Below, piece by piece: positions 33,184 through 40,606 of a stretch of DNA of 44,032 bases. Positions within the stretch are counted from its first letter, which is position 1; the number at the start of each line of letters is the position of its first letter. The stretch lies in IMG/VR virus record IMGVR_UViG_3300025147_000022, positions 1 through 44,032 of that record. The stretch is one strand, 5' to 3'. The notes beneath the pieces were generated by a model. The model was given only the letters and a program-made list of their open reading frames with translations. It was not told the DNA's origin and did no database searches. The position numbers were made by a program, and so were the translations under genes. The stretch comes from a virus.

Positions 33184-33651
33184 CTACTCACCACCTAAGA
33201 TTTCAATAATTCGCTTTCCAGTATGAAGTTTGTCGCAAAACATGAATTCACATCCATATTTCCGTTCCATAGTGGTCATAATCTTGGATAATGTTTCACC
33301 AGACATTGCCTTGTTACCATCTTTTTTCCTGGGGTTCTGCCAATTAGCCACATCCTCAACTGACTTAATCTGATTACTATGCTCGATAAGGATAATCAAC
33401 TTAATTCCCATCTCCTGAGCCCTGGTTAATTCAGCTCGGAACCGTTCATGCTGCTGGCACATATTACTGCACATCTCGGTCAAGTTCTGCTTACGGTCGA
33501 TTATTAATCTGGGGTTGTCCAGGGACATATAGTCCCCGGCCCATAATTTAGATATGTAATACTTAACCCCTTGTCGACCGAACTCTTCTATAATTTTCTT
33601 AATAGCCCTTGCTTTTTCTCGACTATCAATTTGTACTGTTAATCCAATCAT
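33184..33651 (-). CDS. ERCC4-family nuclease
   Basis: A 155-aa ERCC4 (XPF/Mus81-type) nuclease domain alone. The metal-binding pattern is visible: QIDSREK, WAGDYMSLDNPRLIIDRKQN (GDY...I-D-R-K), followed by EMGIKLIILIEHSNQIKSV. It probably processes branched recombination or replication intermediates. ATG at 33651 is chosen because the longer frame overlaps SSB. It sits in a recombination block with SSB and RecT. Confidence 0.87.
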   Translation of the reverse strand: MIGLTVQIDSREKARAIKKIIEEFGRQGVKYYISKLWAGDYMSLDNPRLIIDRKQNLTEMCSNMCQQHERFRAELTRAQEMGIKLIILIEHSNQIKSVEDVANWQNPRKKDGNKAMSGETLSKIMTTMERKYGCEFMFCDKLHTGKRIIEILGGE

Positions 33652-33664
33652 GCTTTCGCCTTTC

Positions 33665-34093
33665 TTAGTTGAATGGAAGTTCTTCATCGATACCATCTGG
33701 AATATTCATAAATCCATCACCTGCTGCACTGCTTGGCTCTGGTCTTGAAGATTGGTATCCCTCTTGTCCACCACCGGAAGCTTTACTCTCTACGAATTCC
33801 ACATTCTCCACAACAACATCAGTGGTATAAACCTTGACATTATCTTTATTCATGTAATTACCGGTTTGTATCCTTCCTGTTAATCCGATGCGCTGCCCTT
33901 TAGTAAAATACTTCTCAATAAATTCAGCTGTTTTACCAAATGCTGTACATGATATAAAATCCGCATCAGGTTGTCCCTCTTTCTTAAAGCGTCTATCAAC
34001 TGCAATGTTAAACTTTGCAATTGAAGCTCCACCATTGCTATATGTTACATCTGGATCTCTTGTCAACCTTCCGACTAAACCTACATTATTCAT
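33665..34093 (-). CDS. ssb: Single-stranded DNA-binding protein
   Basis: A 142-aa OB-fold SSB: MNNVGLVGRLTRDPDVTYSN, FISCTAFGKTAEFIEKYFTK, GQRIGLTGRIQTGNYMNKDN. The disordered tail ends DGIDEELPFN, the acidic tip that recruits partner enzymes. The following ERCC4 and RecT-block genes are the likely partners. Confidence 0.95.
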   Translation of the reverse strand: MNNVGLVGRLTRDPDVTYSNGGASIAKFNIAVDRRFKKEGQPDADFISCTAFGKTAEFIEKYFTKGQRIGLTGRIQTGNYMNKDNVKVYTTDVVVENVEFVESKASGGGQEGYQSSRPEPSSAAGDGFMNIPDGIDEELPFN

Positions 34094-34106
34094 GTATTAT
34101 TCCTCC

Positions 34107-34859
34107 CTAAAATGGTATAATGTCTAAATTCAATTTAAACCCTTTATCCGCTACAGAAACTAACGTTCTATTGCCGACAACTGCTTGCACTTCTTCTAAG
34201 AATAGCTTTTCATCACTATTACCATCTGACAAATGGAGCAGAACGACATCGTCAAGGTTATAAGTTTTATTAACCTCTATGAACTCCTTGCATGTCTCTA
34301 ACTCCATATGGGACGTTATTATTCGGTCTCGCAATCCCTTTACCGTTTCGCCCTGGTGCATACGTCCGTCAATTATCTTCTGGGAGTAATTGCACTCGAT
34401 CAAGATATGATTAGCTTTCAATTTAGCGAAATTATGCTTTATGTATTCGGTGTCAGTAGCAAAAATTAATATACCGATTTCCGGATGCCGGATGATAAAC
34501 CCAAACGGTTCGGCCGCATCATGAACTACCGAGAAGGGTGTAATCGTAAAATTCCCTAGCTGGTACCAATATCCGGACCGCATAACCTTGTCAGATATCT
34601 CAACTTCGTACGGAAGAGTTGACCAGGTTCCTTGACTTGTCATTATCCGGATACCACTTTTCAAATAATCTTTGACTTGTCCGAAATGGTCTCCATGCTC
34701 GTGAGATACCAACATACCTACAATCTTTGAAGTATTAAAATCTATAGCTTTCTTCACTTCTGAAAACTTAATACCTGCTTCGATGATTAAGCACTCCGTT
34801 TCATTCTCTAGGAGGTAGCAGTTACCTAAGCTACTGCTACCTAAACATCTTAAATTCAT
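34107..34859 (-). CDS. Metallo-beta-lactamase-fold hydrolase (YycJ-like)
   Basis: A 250-aa MBL-fold protein. MNLRCLGSSSLGNCYLLENE, LVSHEHGDHFGQV (HxHxDH metal motif), VHDAAEPFGFIIRHPEIGIL and EYIKHNFAKLKANHILIECN are typical of the YycJ/WalJ exonuclease-like group often linked to phage RecT. ATG at 34859 starts five bases after the RecT stop; longer frames overlap RecT. Likely a 5'-3' exonuclease that supplies single strands for RecT (inference). Confidence 0.85.
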   Translation of the reverse strand: MNLRCLGSSSLGNCYLLENETECLIIEAGIKFSEVKKAIDFNTSKIVGMLVSHEHGDHFGQVKDYLKSGIRIMTSQGTWSTLPYEVEISDKVMRSGYWYQLGNFTITPFSVVHDAAEPFGFIIRHPEIGILIFATDTEYIKHNFAKLKANHILIECNYSQKIIDGRMHQGETVKGLRDRIITSHMELETCKEFIEVNKTYNLDDVVLLHLSDGNSDEKLFLEEVQAVVGNRTLVSVADKGFKLNLDIIPF

Positions 34860-34863
34860 ATGG

Positions 34864-35793
34864 CTACCTTGGCATCCAATCCGGTTCAGTAGAAGCGGCA
34901 GGAGTATTTCCCTTAGTATTATTGATTGGCTCCTGCTTTGCTTCACCAACTACATCGCCCTCAAAAGTCTCAACCGGTATCTCGAATTCTTCTTTATTGG
35001 CATTCTCTCCGATTTCTTCCTTGCTCTCTATTGCAGCAACGTCGATAGCTTCATTATCAAGAGTATTATTAAACTCTTGGATAGTTTCATCTGATACAAG
35101 ACTGCTATCATCAGAAGAATTAATAAGCTGCTTACACGCACGATTAAGAACGGTCTTCTTTACCATTTCCTCGGAAAATAGATTGTGAGCCTTTGAGTTT
35201 CCCTTTGCTGCACCCATTCCCCATGAATTATGAATCTGATTAATATTCATGATCTCAACGATATCCATCTTGTCCGTCCTAACAATTGCATAGGCTCCAA
35301 CGATGCTTGCATTGTCAATGTTCTCAATCTTCTGTTCATGCTTTAAAATCTTCTTTTCGCCAGTATCAACATTGATTGCATATTCAAATACATCGCCCTT
35401 ATAAATTACATTTGCAACTGGTTCACCGGTAACATTGGCCACTCTCTTTGTAACTGCCAATGTGCCGAAATAACTCGGCATAAGGGTACATGTTGAACCC
35501 ATTGCCACAAAGTAACATTGTTTCTTAACTGGATTAAGACCTTGCGTTGCCATGCTCATAAGAGAATTAACAACACTTGTCTGAGTACATACATCAAGGA
35601 GTGGCTTATCGTTTTTATCTGTAGCTTGTTTAAGCATGAGATAAGCACTGTTAAGGGCATTTTCCAATGAATAACTAGTTGGGAATTTCAATCCCTTCTG
35701 TTGCTTATCTTTAAGCTGAGTGGTTAAGCCATCAATTCCTTTATTATCAATCCCATATTTCTTTTGTGTTGCTACTGCTGTTTGTTCCGCCAT
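34864..35793 (-). CDS. recT: RecT-family single-strand annealing protein
   Basis: A 309-aa RecT. KGLKFPTSYSLENALNSAYL, SLMSMATQGLNPVKKQCYFV, LMPSYFGTLAVTKRVANVTG, WGMGAAKGNSKAHNLFSEEM and KKTVLNRACKQLINSSDD are core RecT landmarks. Its C-terminal tail is disordered and acidic. It works with SSB, the SbcC-like ATPase and the MBL protein in phage recombination. Confidence 0.93.
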   Translation of the reverse strand: MAEQTAVATQKKYGIDNKGIDGLTTQLKDKQQKGLKFPTSYSLENALNSAYLMLKQATDKNDKPLLDVCTQTSVVNSLMSMATQGLNPVKKQCYFVAMGSTCTLMPSYFGTLAVTKRVANVTGEPVANVIYKGDVFEYAINVDTGEKKILKHEQKIENIDNASIVGAYAIVRTDKMDIVEIMNINQIHNSWGMGAAKGNSKAHNLFSEEMVKKTVLNRACKQLINSSDDSSLVSDETIQEFNNTLDNEAIDVAAIESKEEIGENANKEEFEIPVETFEGDVVGEAKQEPINNTKGNTPAASTEPDWMPR

Positions 35794-35969
35794 TATTTTT
35801 CTTCCTCCTTGTACTTCTCTATTATTTCACCATTAAAACATCCAGTTCCTTTGAACCTCTTGCAATTACCACCACAACTACACTTATCTTTATCAGAACC
35901 ATTACCACCACGATTACATTCACTGCACGCAACCCATAAATGACCTTTTAAATCTCTGTAGCTATGCAT
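35793..35969 (-). CDS. Small Cys-rich protein
   Basis: A 58-aa protein: MHSYRDLKGHLWVACSECNR then KDKCSCGGNCKRFKGTGCF. Seven cysteines in C-x2-C and C-x-C-x3-C spacing suggest two zinc sites. Start chosen at the TAATG overlap with the SbcC-like gene; an upstream in-frame start would overlap it more. Confidence 0.65.
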   Translation of the reverse strand: MHSYRDLKGHLWVACSECNRGGNGSDKDKCSCGGNCKRFKGTGCFNGEIIEKYKEEEK

Positions 35970-37915
35970 TAGGCCACCTCTACCTTTAATTCTCTGCCTT
36001 CTGTAACCGACAAAGTAATCAACTGGCAATCCATCTCTGGAACATTGAAATCATTAATTCTCTCAGCGTTATCCAGGAACACCGGCACCGATACTTCATA
36101 TATCTTTTGAAGCGCCTGAATGATATCCAACTCAGCCAATATCTTATGGCCGCTATTCAATGCACTGCTATAAGATTGTCCATTCACCAAAGGCTCACAA
36201 ATCGGATTGTACCCTCCATTGATCTGGCGTTCGAACAACTTCCATCTAACAATCTTGAAGTGAGAATTAATCTTCTCGGATAATAGATTGACTTTTGCCT
36301 TATTGAACTCCTCTAGTAAATAGATCTCTTTTTCAACTGTGGCAATATCTTGGCTTAACTTCTTCTGTTCAACCTTCAATTCCTCTACTCTCAATCGAGC
36401 ATTTGCAATAACTTGCTTTCCGGAAAGGATCCTATTTACCGCATCGATCTCGGTCTGAATGCTTCTCTTCTCGGCTATAATAGACTGCTTCAATGCTTCA
36501 CTGTCTTTGGTCATTTCTATAGCTTTTTCAAGGTTCATTTCTGAATTCATTAATGAACTCTTAACTGTTTGATAATCTGAGTTCGTGGTTAGATCTATCG
36601 ATGCAACAGGAAGTGCCGCAAGTTCCTTTTGCAACTTTTCTCGCTCTTGTGTAAAGGATATTATTTCTGCGCTGACTACAGATAGATGCTTTTCAAGTTC
36701 CTCAAGATTAACCTTGCACGCATCAGCGGAATCCTTTGCATTTTTACCTGCGTGATTAGTTGCAAGTAATCGTCTTTCCTTTTCGATATTAAAAGCTTTT
36801 ACCATATCCTCTTTCATTTCGTCAGGATAACCTTGGTGGCATACTGGACAAATATTAGATCCTTCGTCAATGATTCTGGATTTCTCAGCCGTGTATTCCT
36901 CACCAAGTTTTTTAAGACGCGTTTCACCGTCTTCAATAGAAGCCTTCACGCTCACTATATGGCTTTTGGTTCTAGTTTCTTTGTAGACCGCATCCGATAA
37001 GGATTGATCCGCAGTAAAAAGCTTATTCTGTGCCGTTCTTCTAGCAGCCGAAGCCATATCATTCTCGGACCGTTCTATTTCAGCAAGCCTACCTTTGGCC
37101 TGAGATATCTCAGTTCTCAGTTTATTAACTAAGTCATTGGCTGACGATGTATCTCCGGATCTACTTTCAACTTCTGTAAGTTGATTTCGAAGTTCTACAA
37201 GCTTATTCTCTTGTTCGGAATAATCAACCTCAATAATAGTCTTACTGACTTCATCAATTCTGGCCGGAATCTCTTCAAGCTTCTTTTTATTTTCGAGAAG
37301 AGCTTTCTTATCCCTGCTCATGATTTCCTCTGCGGTAAACTTAGCGAGCTCTCCAGACAAGCCATCAGATAACTTTTTATCAGTTGCCAATACATCCGCA
37401 TCGGTAACATCAGAAACTAATTTAAATAAAGTCTTACGACGGTCAACAGGCTTCTGAGCCATGAATGCATTGGTGTTGGACACAAACTTAAATACTTCTT
37501 CTGGTACAAATGCTTCTATGTATGCCTTGAATTCTTTTTCTGACTTGGGGATGGTATTTATAACATACTTATTTTCATTTCCTTGGAATGTCTGTTCTTC
37601 GCTGCCCCTTTTGGTTACCCAGTTTTGCTTCTGTATCTTAGTGATATCCAGAGGCTTACCATCAATCTCAAAATCTGCTTTAACGGAAATCTCCACGAAG
37701 TCGATATCAACTCCCAACTTGTCCTTAGGGCGAATATCAAAAGAAGATGATCCATCCAAACTCTTACCGAAGAGCAACCACATAACTGCATCTGCTACCG
37801 TAGTTTTACCGGAGCCATTCATTCCTTTGATGGCTGTTTTATCTCCAAAATCAACCATCCTATCTTTACACCCTTTGAAGTTCTGGATGTGTATTCTTTT
37901 TAGTATCATTTTCAT
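35969..37915 (-). CDS. SbcC/Rad50-like AAA ATPase
   Basis: A 648-aa SMC-type ATPase. Walker A GMNGSGKTTVADAVMWLLFG near residue 35, long coiled coils, a zinc hook at mid-protein (ICPVCHQGYP), and a C-terminal lobe with LNSGHKILAELDIIQALQKI (signature region) and PVFLDNAERINDF (Walker B-like, with Asn after Asp). It acts on DNA ends; no SbcD nuclease is encoded, so the MBL or ERCC4 enzyme may take that role. ATG at 37915 fits GGAGG nine bases before it. Confidence 0.88.
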   Translation of the reverse strand: MKMILKRIHIQNFKGCKDRMVDFGDKTAIKGMNGSGKTTVADAVMWLLFGKSLDGSSSFDIRPKDKLGVDIDFVEISVKADFEIDGKPLDITKIQKQNWVTKRGSEEQTFQGNENKYVINTIPKSEKEFKAYIEAFVPEEVFKFVSNTNAFMAQKPVDRRKTLFKLVSDVTDADVLATDKKLSDGLSGELAKFTAEEIMSRDKKALLENKKKLEEIPARIDEVSKTIIEVDYSEQENKLVELRNQLTEVESRSGDTSSANDLVNKLRTEISQAKGRLAEIERSENDMASAARRTAQNKLFTADQSLSDAVYKETRTKSHIVSVKASIEDGETRLKKLGEEYTAEKSRIIDEGSNICPVCHQGYPDEMKEDMVKAFNIEKERRLLATNHAGKNAKDSADACKVNLEELEKHLSVVSAEIISFTQEREKLQKELAALPVASIDLTTNSDYQTVKSSLMNSEMNLEKAIEMTKDSEALKQSIIAEKRSIQTEIDAVNRILSGKQVIANARLRVEELKVEQKKLSQDIATVEKEIYLLEEFNKAKVNLLSEKINSHFKIVRWKLFERQINGGYNPICEPLVNGQSYSSALNSGHKILAELDIIQALQKIYEVSVPVFLDNAERINDFNVPEMDCQLITLSVTEGRELKVEVA

Positions 37916-38012
37916 TCCCTGTTACCTCCTCATTATCTTGGTTACAATCCGAGCATTCCTCTCCCGGATCAAGTGCCGCTCCACAGCCGGGACATGTATG
38001 GTAATAACTCAT
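37866..38012 (-). CDS. Small zinc-ribbon protein (48 aa)
   Basis: MSYYHTCPGCGAALDPGEEC then SDCNQDNEEVTGNENDTKK. Four cysteines (CPGC and CSDC) form a zinc ribbon. It starts in an ATGA overlap with the tandem-AbrB gene and ends 50 bases inside the ATPase gene in a different frame. Clear coupling and a recognisable fold support it. Confidence 0.65.
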   Translation of the reverse strand: MSYYHTCPGCGAALDPGEECSDCNQDNEEVTGNENDTKKNTHPELQRV

Positions 38013-38404
38013 AAGCCTTTATCCATAACCATGTCGGTTACGGCCAATGCACAGTTCTTACAAATATGTACTTCCTTTACCGGATACAATTCAAACAGCT
38101 CACCGGTCCGGCCACAAATAGCACATTCCTTTGAATTCTTCCGGACGCATATCTCTTCGCCTGCCATGTACATATCAACTGGATCCTTCTCTGCTATGCC
38201 AAGTGATCTCCGAACTTCAATCGGTAATGTATACCTGCCTAATTCATCAAGCTTTCTTCCCTTTCCCTTCTTTAGGTGAATAACTTTTCCTTCTATGTAC
38301 AAATCCATAAACGTTCCGGGTTCTAAATCCATCGCCCTTCTATATTCCATCGGAAGAGTGATTCTCCCGAGTTCATCAATTTTTCTAACGATTCCACGTG
38401 CCAT
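38009..38404 (-). CDS. Tandem AbrB-type DNA-binding protein with zinc ribbon
   Basis: A 131-aa protein with two AbrB/SpoVT swapped-hairpin domains in one chain: RKIDELGRITLPMEYRRAMD (residues 6-25) and RKLDELGRYTLPIEVRRSLG (about 50-69). A C-terminal CAICGRTGELFELYPVKEVH with CKNC forms a zinc ribbon. AbrB domains normally dimerise; a tandem can form this pseudo-dimer alone. Likely a transcription regulator of early genes. ATG follows the gene at 38404-38604 with overlap. Confidence 0.85.
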   Translation of the reverse strand: MARGIVRKIDELGRITLPMEYRRAMDLEPGTFMDLYIEGKVIHLKKGKGRKLDELGRYTLPIEVRRSLGIAEKDPVDMYMAGEEICVRKNSKECAICGRTGELFELYPVKEVHICKNCALAVTDMVMDKGL

Positions 38405-38604
38405 TATTTAATTACCTCCCCATCTGCTTCAATTCCATTCTCGCGACACCAATCGCTGAACAAGTCACCATCTTCATCTACTAGTTCCACGTAATAAGGA
38501 AGTCCCATATCGTATTCATCAACCTCAGCGACCACTCCTTTCGTTCCTGCCTCATAATCTGTTGATGCCTCTGTAAATACAACCTTTTGTCCAACTTTAA
38601 ACAT
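38404..38604 (-). CDS. Small KOW/SH3-like protein
   Basis: A 66-aa protein: MFKVGQKVVFTEASTDYEAG then GVVAEVDEYDMGLPYYVELV and FSDWCRENGIE. A small acidic beta-barrel of the SH3/KOW kind. Ribosome site GGAGGAACGCAAT. Function unknown. Confidence 0.72.
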   Translation of the reverse strand: MFKVGQKVVFTEASTDYEAGTKGVVAEVDEYDMGLPYYVELVDEDGDLFSDWCRENGIEADGEVIK

Positions 38605-38655
38605 ATTGCGTTCCTCCGATTTCTGTGCTATGATGCACTTAGATTATTTACCTTT

Positions 38656-38692
38656 GAGCCTAGCGGGATTGCACTCCCAATGGCTCTTTTTT
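38656..38692 (+). terminator. Hairpin with U-run on plus strand
   Basis: Plus RNA GAGCC ... GGCUC followed by six U, with an inner GGGA/UCCC pair. No plus-strand gene ends here, so it may stop antisense transcription into the early operon. It sits directly after the minus gene at 38691-38990. Confidence 0.4.
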
Positions 38693-38990
38693 AATGCTTC
38701 CATACTATTCCCTTGCTACGATACTTTTCTTCCATGATCCCATTGATTTTGTTCTCAATGCGGTCGATGTCATCTGAAACTGTAATTCCATCTGCTAGCA
38801 AACCAAAACCTTTTAATACGTTGTAACTACCCTTTGCTATGCATAAAACACGCAATGCTTCCTGCAGATCTTTGATACTGCTTCCGGCTCCGATGCTATT
38901 TGCTGACTGCAGATACTTATGCATCCGTTTGATCTGTACTGTTACTGCATCCTTATCTACGGGTATTACGATTTGAATTCCTGTTGGCAT
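38691..38990 (-). CDS. Hypothetical phage protein
   Basis: A 99-aa mixed alpha/beta protein: PTGIQIVIPVDKDAVTVQIK and SIKDLQEALRVLCIAKGSYN, ending RIENKINGIMEEKYR. Ribosome site AGGAAGGAGGTG. Function unknown. Confidence 0.7.
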   Translation of the reverse strand: MPTGIQIVIPVDKDAVTVQIKRMHKYLQSANSIGAGSSIKDLQEALRVLCIAKGSYNVLKGFGLLADGITVSDDIDRIENKINGIMEEKYRSKGIVWKH

Positions 38991-38993
38991 GAT

Positions 38994-39104
38994 TTACACC
39001 TCCTTCCTAAATTCAGTTACTTGACCATTTTCGATTACGGTTATTTCGCCTTTCATATCAAACATATCAAGGCAATCTTGGATTGTAATAGCTTCTTTAT
39101 TCAC
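38994..39104 (-). CDS. Micro-protein (36 aa, GTG start)
   Basis: (M)NKEAITIQDCLDMFDMKGEI then TVIENGQVTEFRKEV. GTG behind AAGGAGGG. The stop codon overlaps the ribosome site of the next gene. Similar short proteins are frequent in early operons of clostridial phages. It diverges from the plus-strand KTSC gene. Confidence 0.62.
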   Translation of the reverse strand: MNKEAITIQDCLDMFDMKGEITVIENGQVTEFRKEV

Positions 39105-39123
39105 TGCTTGTCCCTCCTTTTTC

Positions 39124-39152
39124 TTGTAAATTTCTCCATATTCTTCTATAAT
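39124..39152 (+). promoter_or_regulatory. Plus-strand promoter, copy A
   Basis: TTGTAA (39124-39129), 17 bases, TATAAT (39147-39152), followed by an inverted-repeat-like TATCAG ... CTGAAATA segment. The entire block to the ribosome site is almost the same as copy B at 39774-39802. Confidence 0.75.
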
Positions 39153-39203
39153 GTGTATATCAGAATTGAATATCTGAAATACATAAGAAAGGAGTTTTTA
39201 CTT

Positions 39204-39410
39204 ATGAATATGGTTCCTGTTACATCTTCAAATTTAAGCGCTGTTGGTTATGAAAACAGTACGCTCTTTGTAAGTTTCAATTATGGTGGTTTGTATTCCT
39301 ATGATAACGTTCCACAATCGGAACATAGAGCCCTTATGGCAGCTACCTCGCATGGTAGTTATTTTGCTGCTCATATTAAGAATTCTTACCGCTGCACAAA
39401 AATTCGCTAG
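39204..39410 (+). CDS. KTSC-domain micro-protein on opposite strand
   Basis: A 68-aa protein: PVTSSNLSAVGYENSTLFVS, FNYGGLYSYDNVPQSEHRAL and HGSYFAAHIKNSYRCTKI match the KTSC domain (PF13619), a small fold often found next to lysyl-tRNA synthetase or in phages. It is transcribed against the early operon from its own promoter. Ends tail-to-tail with the next minus gene, sharing the bases CTAG. Confidence 0.85.
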   Translation: MNMVPVTSSNLSAVGYENSTLFVSFNYGGLYSYDNVPQSEHRALMAATSHGSYFAAHIKNSYRCTKIR

Positions 39411-39547
39411 TCAATTATTACTAGAATAGTTGCTGGACCAACTTCGCTGCTAATTACTTCCTTATATGGTTCAGCAATTATTTTCCTCACACCTTCGCGT
39501 TTTTCTAATTCCCTTACTAGATCCGATGTACTTACATCTCTTAACAT
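39407..39547 (-). CDS. BC1881-family micro-protein
   Basis: A 46-aa protein: MLRDVSTSDLVRELEKREGV then RKIIAEPYKEVISSEVGPAT and ILVIID. This is the BC1881 family of conserved phage micro-proteins, function unknown. Ribosome site GAAAGGAGG. Stop codon overlaps that of the plus-strand KTSC gene. Confidence 0.75.
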   Translation of the reverse strand: MLRDVSTSDLVRELEKREGVRKIIAEPYKEVISSEVGPATILVIID

Positions 39548-39561
39548 GGTTCTTCCTCCTT

Positions 39562-39756
39562 TCAATCATCACTCTCGTACTTGGTATTCTCATAAGCAAA
39601 CTCAACCATCTTTGATACGATACTTCTTAGTGACTCTCCTGTTTCATCTGCAATCTCTAAAACCTTGTTGTAGCAGTCAGCGTTAATTTTGATCACTACT
39701 TGTCCAGTTGCTTCGACAGGTGGACGCTTCTTACGCTTGAATATTAGTTCTGGCAT
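39562..39756 (-). CDS. Ribbon-helix-helix-like small DNA-binding protein
   Basis: A 64-aa protein: PPVEATGQVVIKINADCYNK then VLEIADETGESLRSIVSKMV. The strand followed by two helices is typical of Arc/CopG/ParD RHH regulators. ATG at 39756 is chosen (AGGAAG eight bases upstream); GTG at 39765 overlaps the ribosome site. It diverges from the plus-strand gene at 39852, and could be the regulator of the duplicated promoters (inference). Confidence 0.75.
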   Translation of the reverse strand: MPELIFKRKKRPPVEATGQVVIKINADCYNKVLEIADETGESLRSIVSKMVEFAYENTKYESDD

Positions 39757-39773
39757 TTCAAACACTTCCTTTC

Positions 39774-39802
39774 TTGTAAAATTTCCAATATGCTCCTATA
39801 AT
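39774..39802 (+). promoter_or_regulatory. Plus-strand promoter, copy B
   Basis: TTGTAA (39774-39779), 17 bases, TATAAT (39797-39802), then GTATCAG ... CTGAAATAC. It aligns with copy A from -35 through the ribosome site GAAAGGAGTT. Confidence 0.75.
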
Positions 39803-39851
39803 GTAGGTATCAGAATGATACGCTGAAATACATATGAAAGGAGTTGTTACT

Positions 39852-40022
39852 ATGTCTGATTCAGTTGAATTGTCAACTTTCCCATCTAATCGGTTAGATG
39901 GCCTTACCCTTCTTTATCTTGAAAAACAGGATCTTTCAAATTTGTCCCCCGAAGAATTTGTAGATAAATATTATATTGTAAGGAAACAAATAGCCGAACG
40001 AATTAAAGTAAATCGACAATAG
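39852..40022 (+). CDS. Micro-protein on opposite strand (56 aa)
   Basis: MSDSVELSTFPSNRLDGLTL then LYLEKQDLSNLSPEEFVDKY and YIVRKQIAERIKV. ATG at 39852 behind GAAAGGAG. All-helical, acidic N-terminus. Its promoter is a near copy of that of the KTSC gene. It overlaps the 3' end of the minus gene at 40003-40146 tail to tail by 20 bases. Family unknown. Confidence 0.72.
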   Translation: MSDSVELSTFPSNRLDGLTLLYLEKQDLSNLSPEEFVDKYYIVRKQIAERIKVNRQ

Positions 40023-40146
40023 CGACCATGGCCATTGTTATTTCTGGTAAATCTTCATCTAAACAAGTCTTAGATCTCTCCGCTAATAGTTTGAGCTGTT
40101 GGCGGAGTATTTCTTTTTCTGATATTTCACTGATTAATTCTGGCAT
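40003..40146 (-). CDS. Micro-protein (47 aa)
   Basis: MPELISEISEKEILRQQLKL then LAERSKTCLDEDLPEITMAM and VAIVDLL. Helical. Strong ribosome site GAAAGGAGG. Overlaps tail to tail with the plus gene above by 20 bases. Function unknown. Confidence 0.65.
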   Translation of the reverse strand: MPELISEISEKEILRQQLKLLAERSKTCLDEDLPEITMAMVAIVDLL

Positions 40147-40186
40147 TGGGCCCTCCTTTCTTCTCAATTTCAATTTCAAGATAAAC

Positions 40187-40303
40187 TCATATTTCTATTT
40201 TCTTTTTCCAAAAGCAAAAACACTTACCAAAAATATTGATCTGCAGCCACGATTCCGAATAATAGATTTCATTTTCTTTATACTTAGTTAGATAATGTTT
40301 CAC
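40187..40303 (-). CDS. Micro-protein (38 aa, GTG start)
   Basis: (M)KHYLTKYKENEIYYSESWLQ then INIFGKCFCFWKKKIEI. GTG behind AAGGAGG. A short family with the same 'KHYLTKY...SWLQ.N.FGK.FCF' pattern is common in clostridial phages. Function unknown. Confidence 0.68.
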   Translation of the reverse strand: MKHYLTKYKENEIYYSESWLQINIFGKCFCFWKKKIEI

Positions 40304-40319
40304 AGCTCGTCCTCCTTTC

Positions 40320-40574
40320 TTACCTTGTAGCTAATCTGTACTTAATAAGATTTTTCATAATATCAACAGCTTTCTTATTTCCCTGCTCAATCATGTATCC
40401 AAGCCACATTCTTAAATGTGTCAGATAAGAACCATCCTCTAATTGTTCTGTGTATTCCTTTGCATAATCTGATAACGTAGTTTCTAATCCGATATCATCA
40501 ATTGCATCAATCTCACGTGCCAATTCTGCACTTTTTGAAGTTATTTCAATTTTTAAAAGTTCCACCTTTACCAT
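40320..40574 (-). CDS. Hypothetical helical phage protein
   Basis: An 84-aa helical protein: MVKVELLKIEITSKSAELAR and LRMWLGYMIEQGNKKAVDIM. Ribosome site AAAGGAGGG. Follows the palindrome at 40593-40606. Function unknown. Confidence 0.7.
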   Translation of the reverse strand: MVKVELLKIEITSKSAELAREIDAIDDIGLETTLSDYAKEYTEQLEDGSYLTHLRMWLGYMIEQGNKKAVDIMKNLIKYRLATR

Positions 40575-40592
40575 GACTTGTCCCTCCTTTCA

Positions 40593-40606
40593 CCGCCTAG
40601 GCGGTT
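40593..40606. other. Perfect 14-bp GC-rich palindrome
   Basis: ACCGCCTAGGCGGT, overlapping the stop codon of the 44-aa gene and followed on the plus strand by TTTT. It is a GC island in AT-rich DNA, so probably a regulatory hairpin or protein-binding site. Confidence 0.6.

Noticed and set aside
37461-38279. 272-aa plus-strand open frame
   Set aside because: Antisense shadow of the SbcC-like ATPase and AbrB genes; crosses clear coding sequence and lacks a ribosome site.
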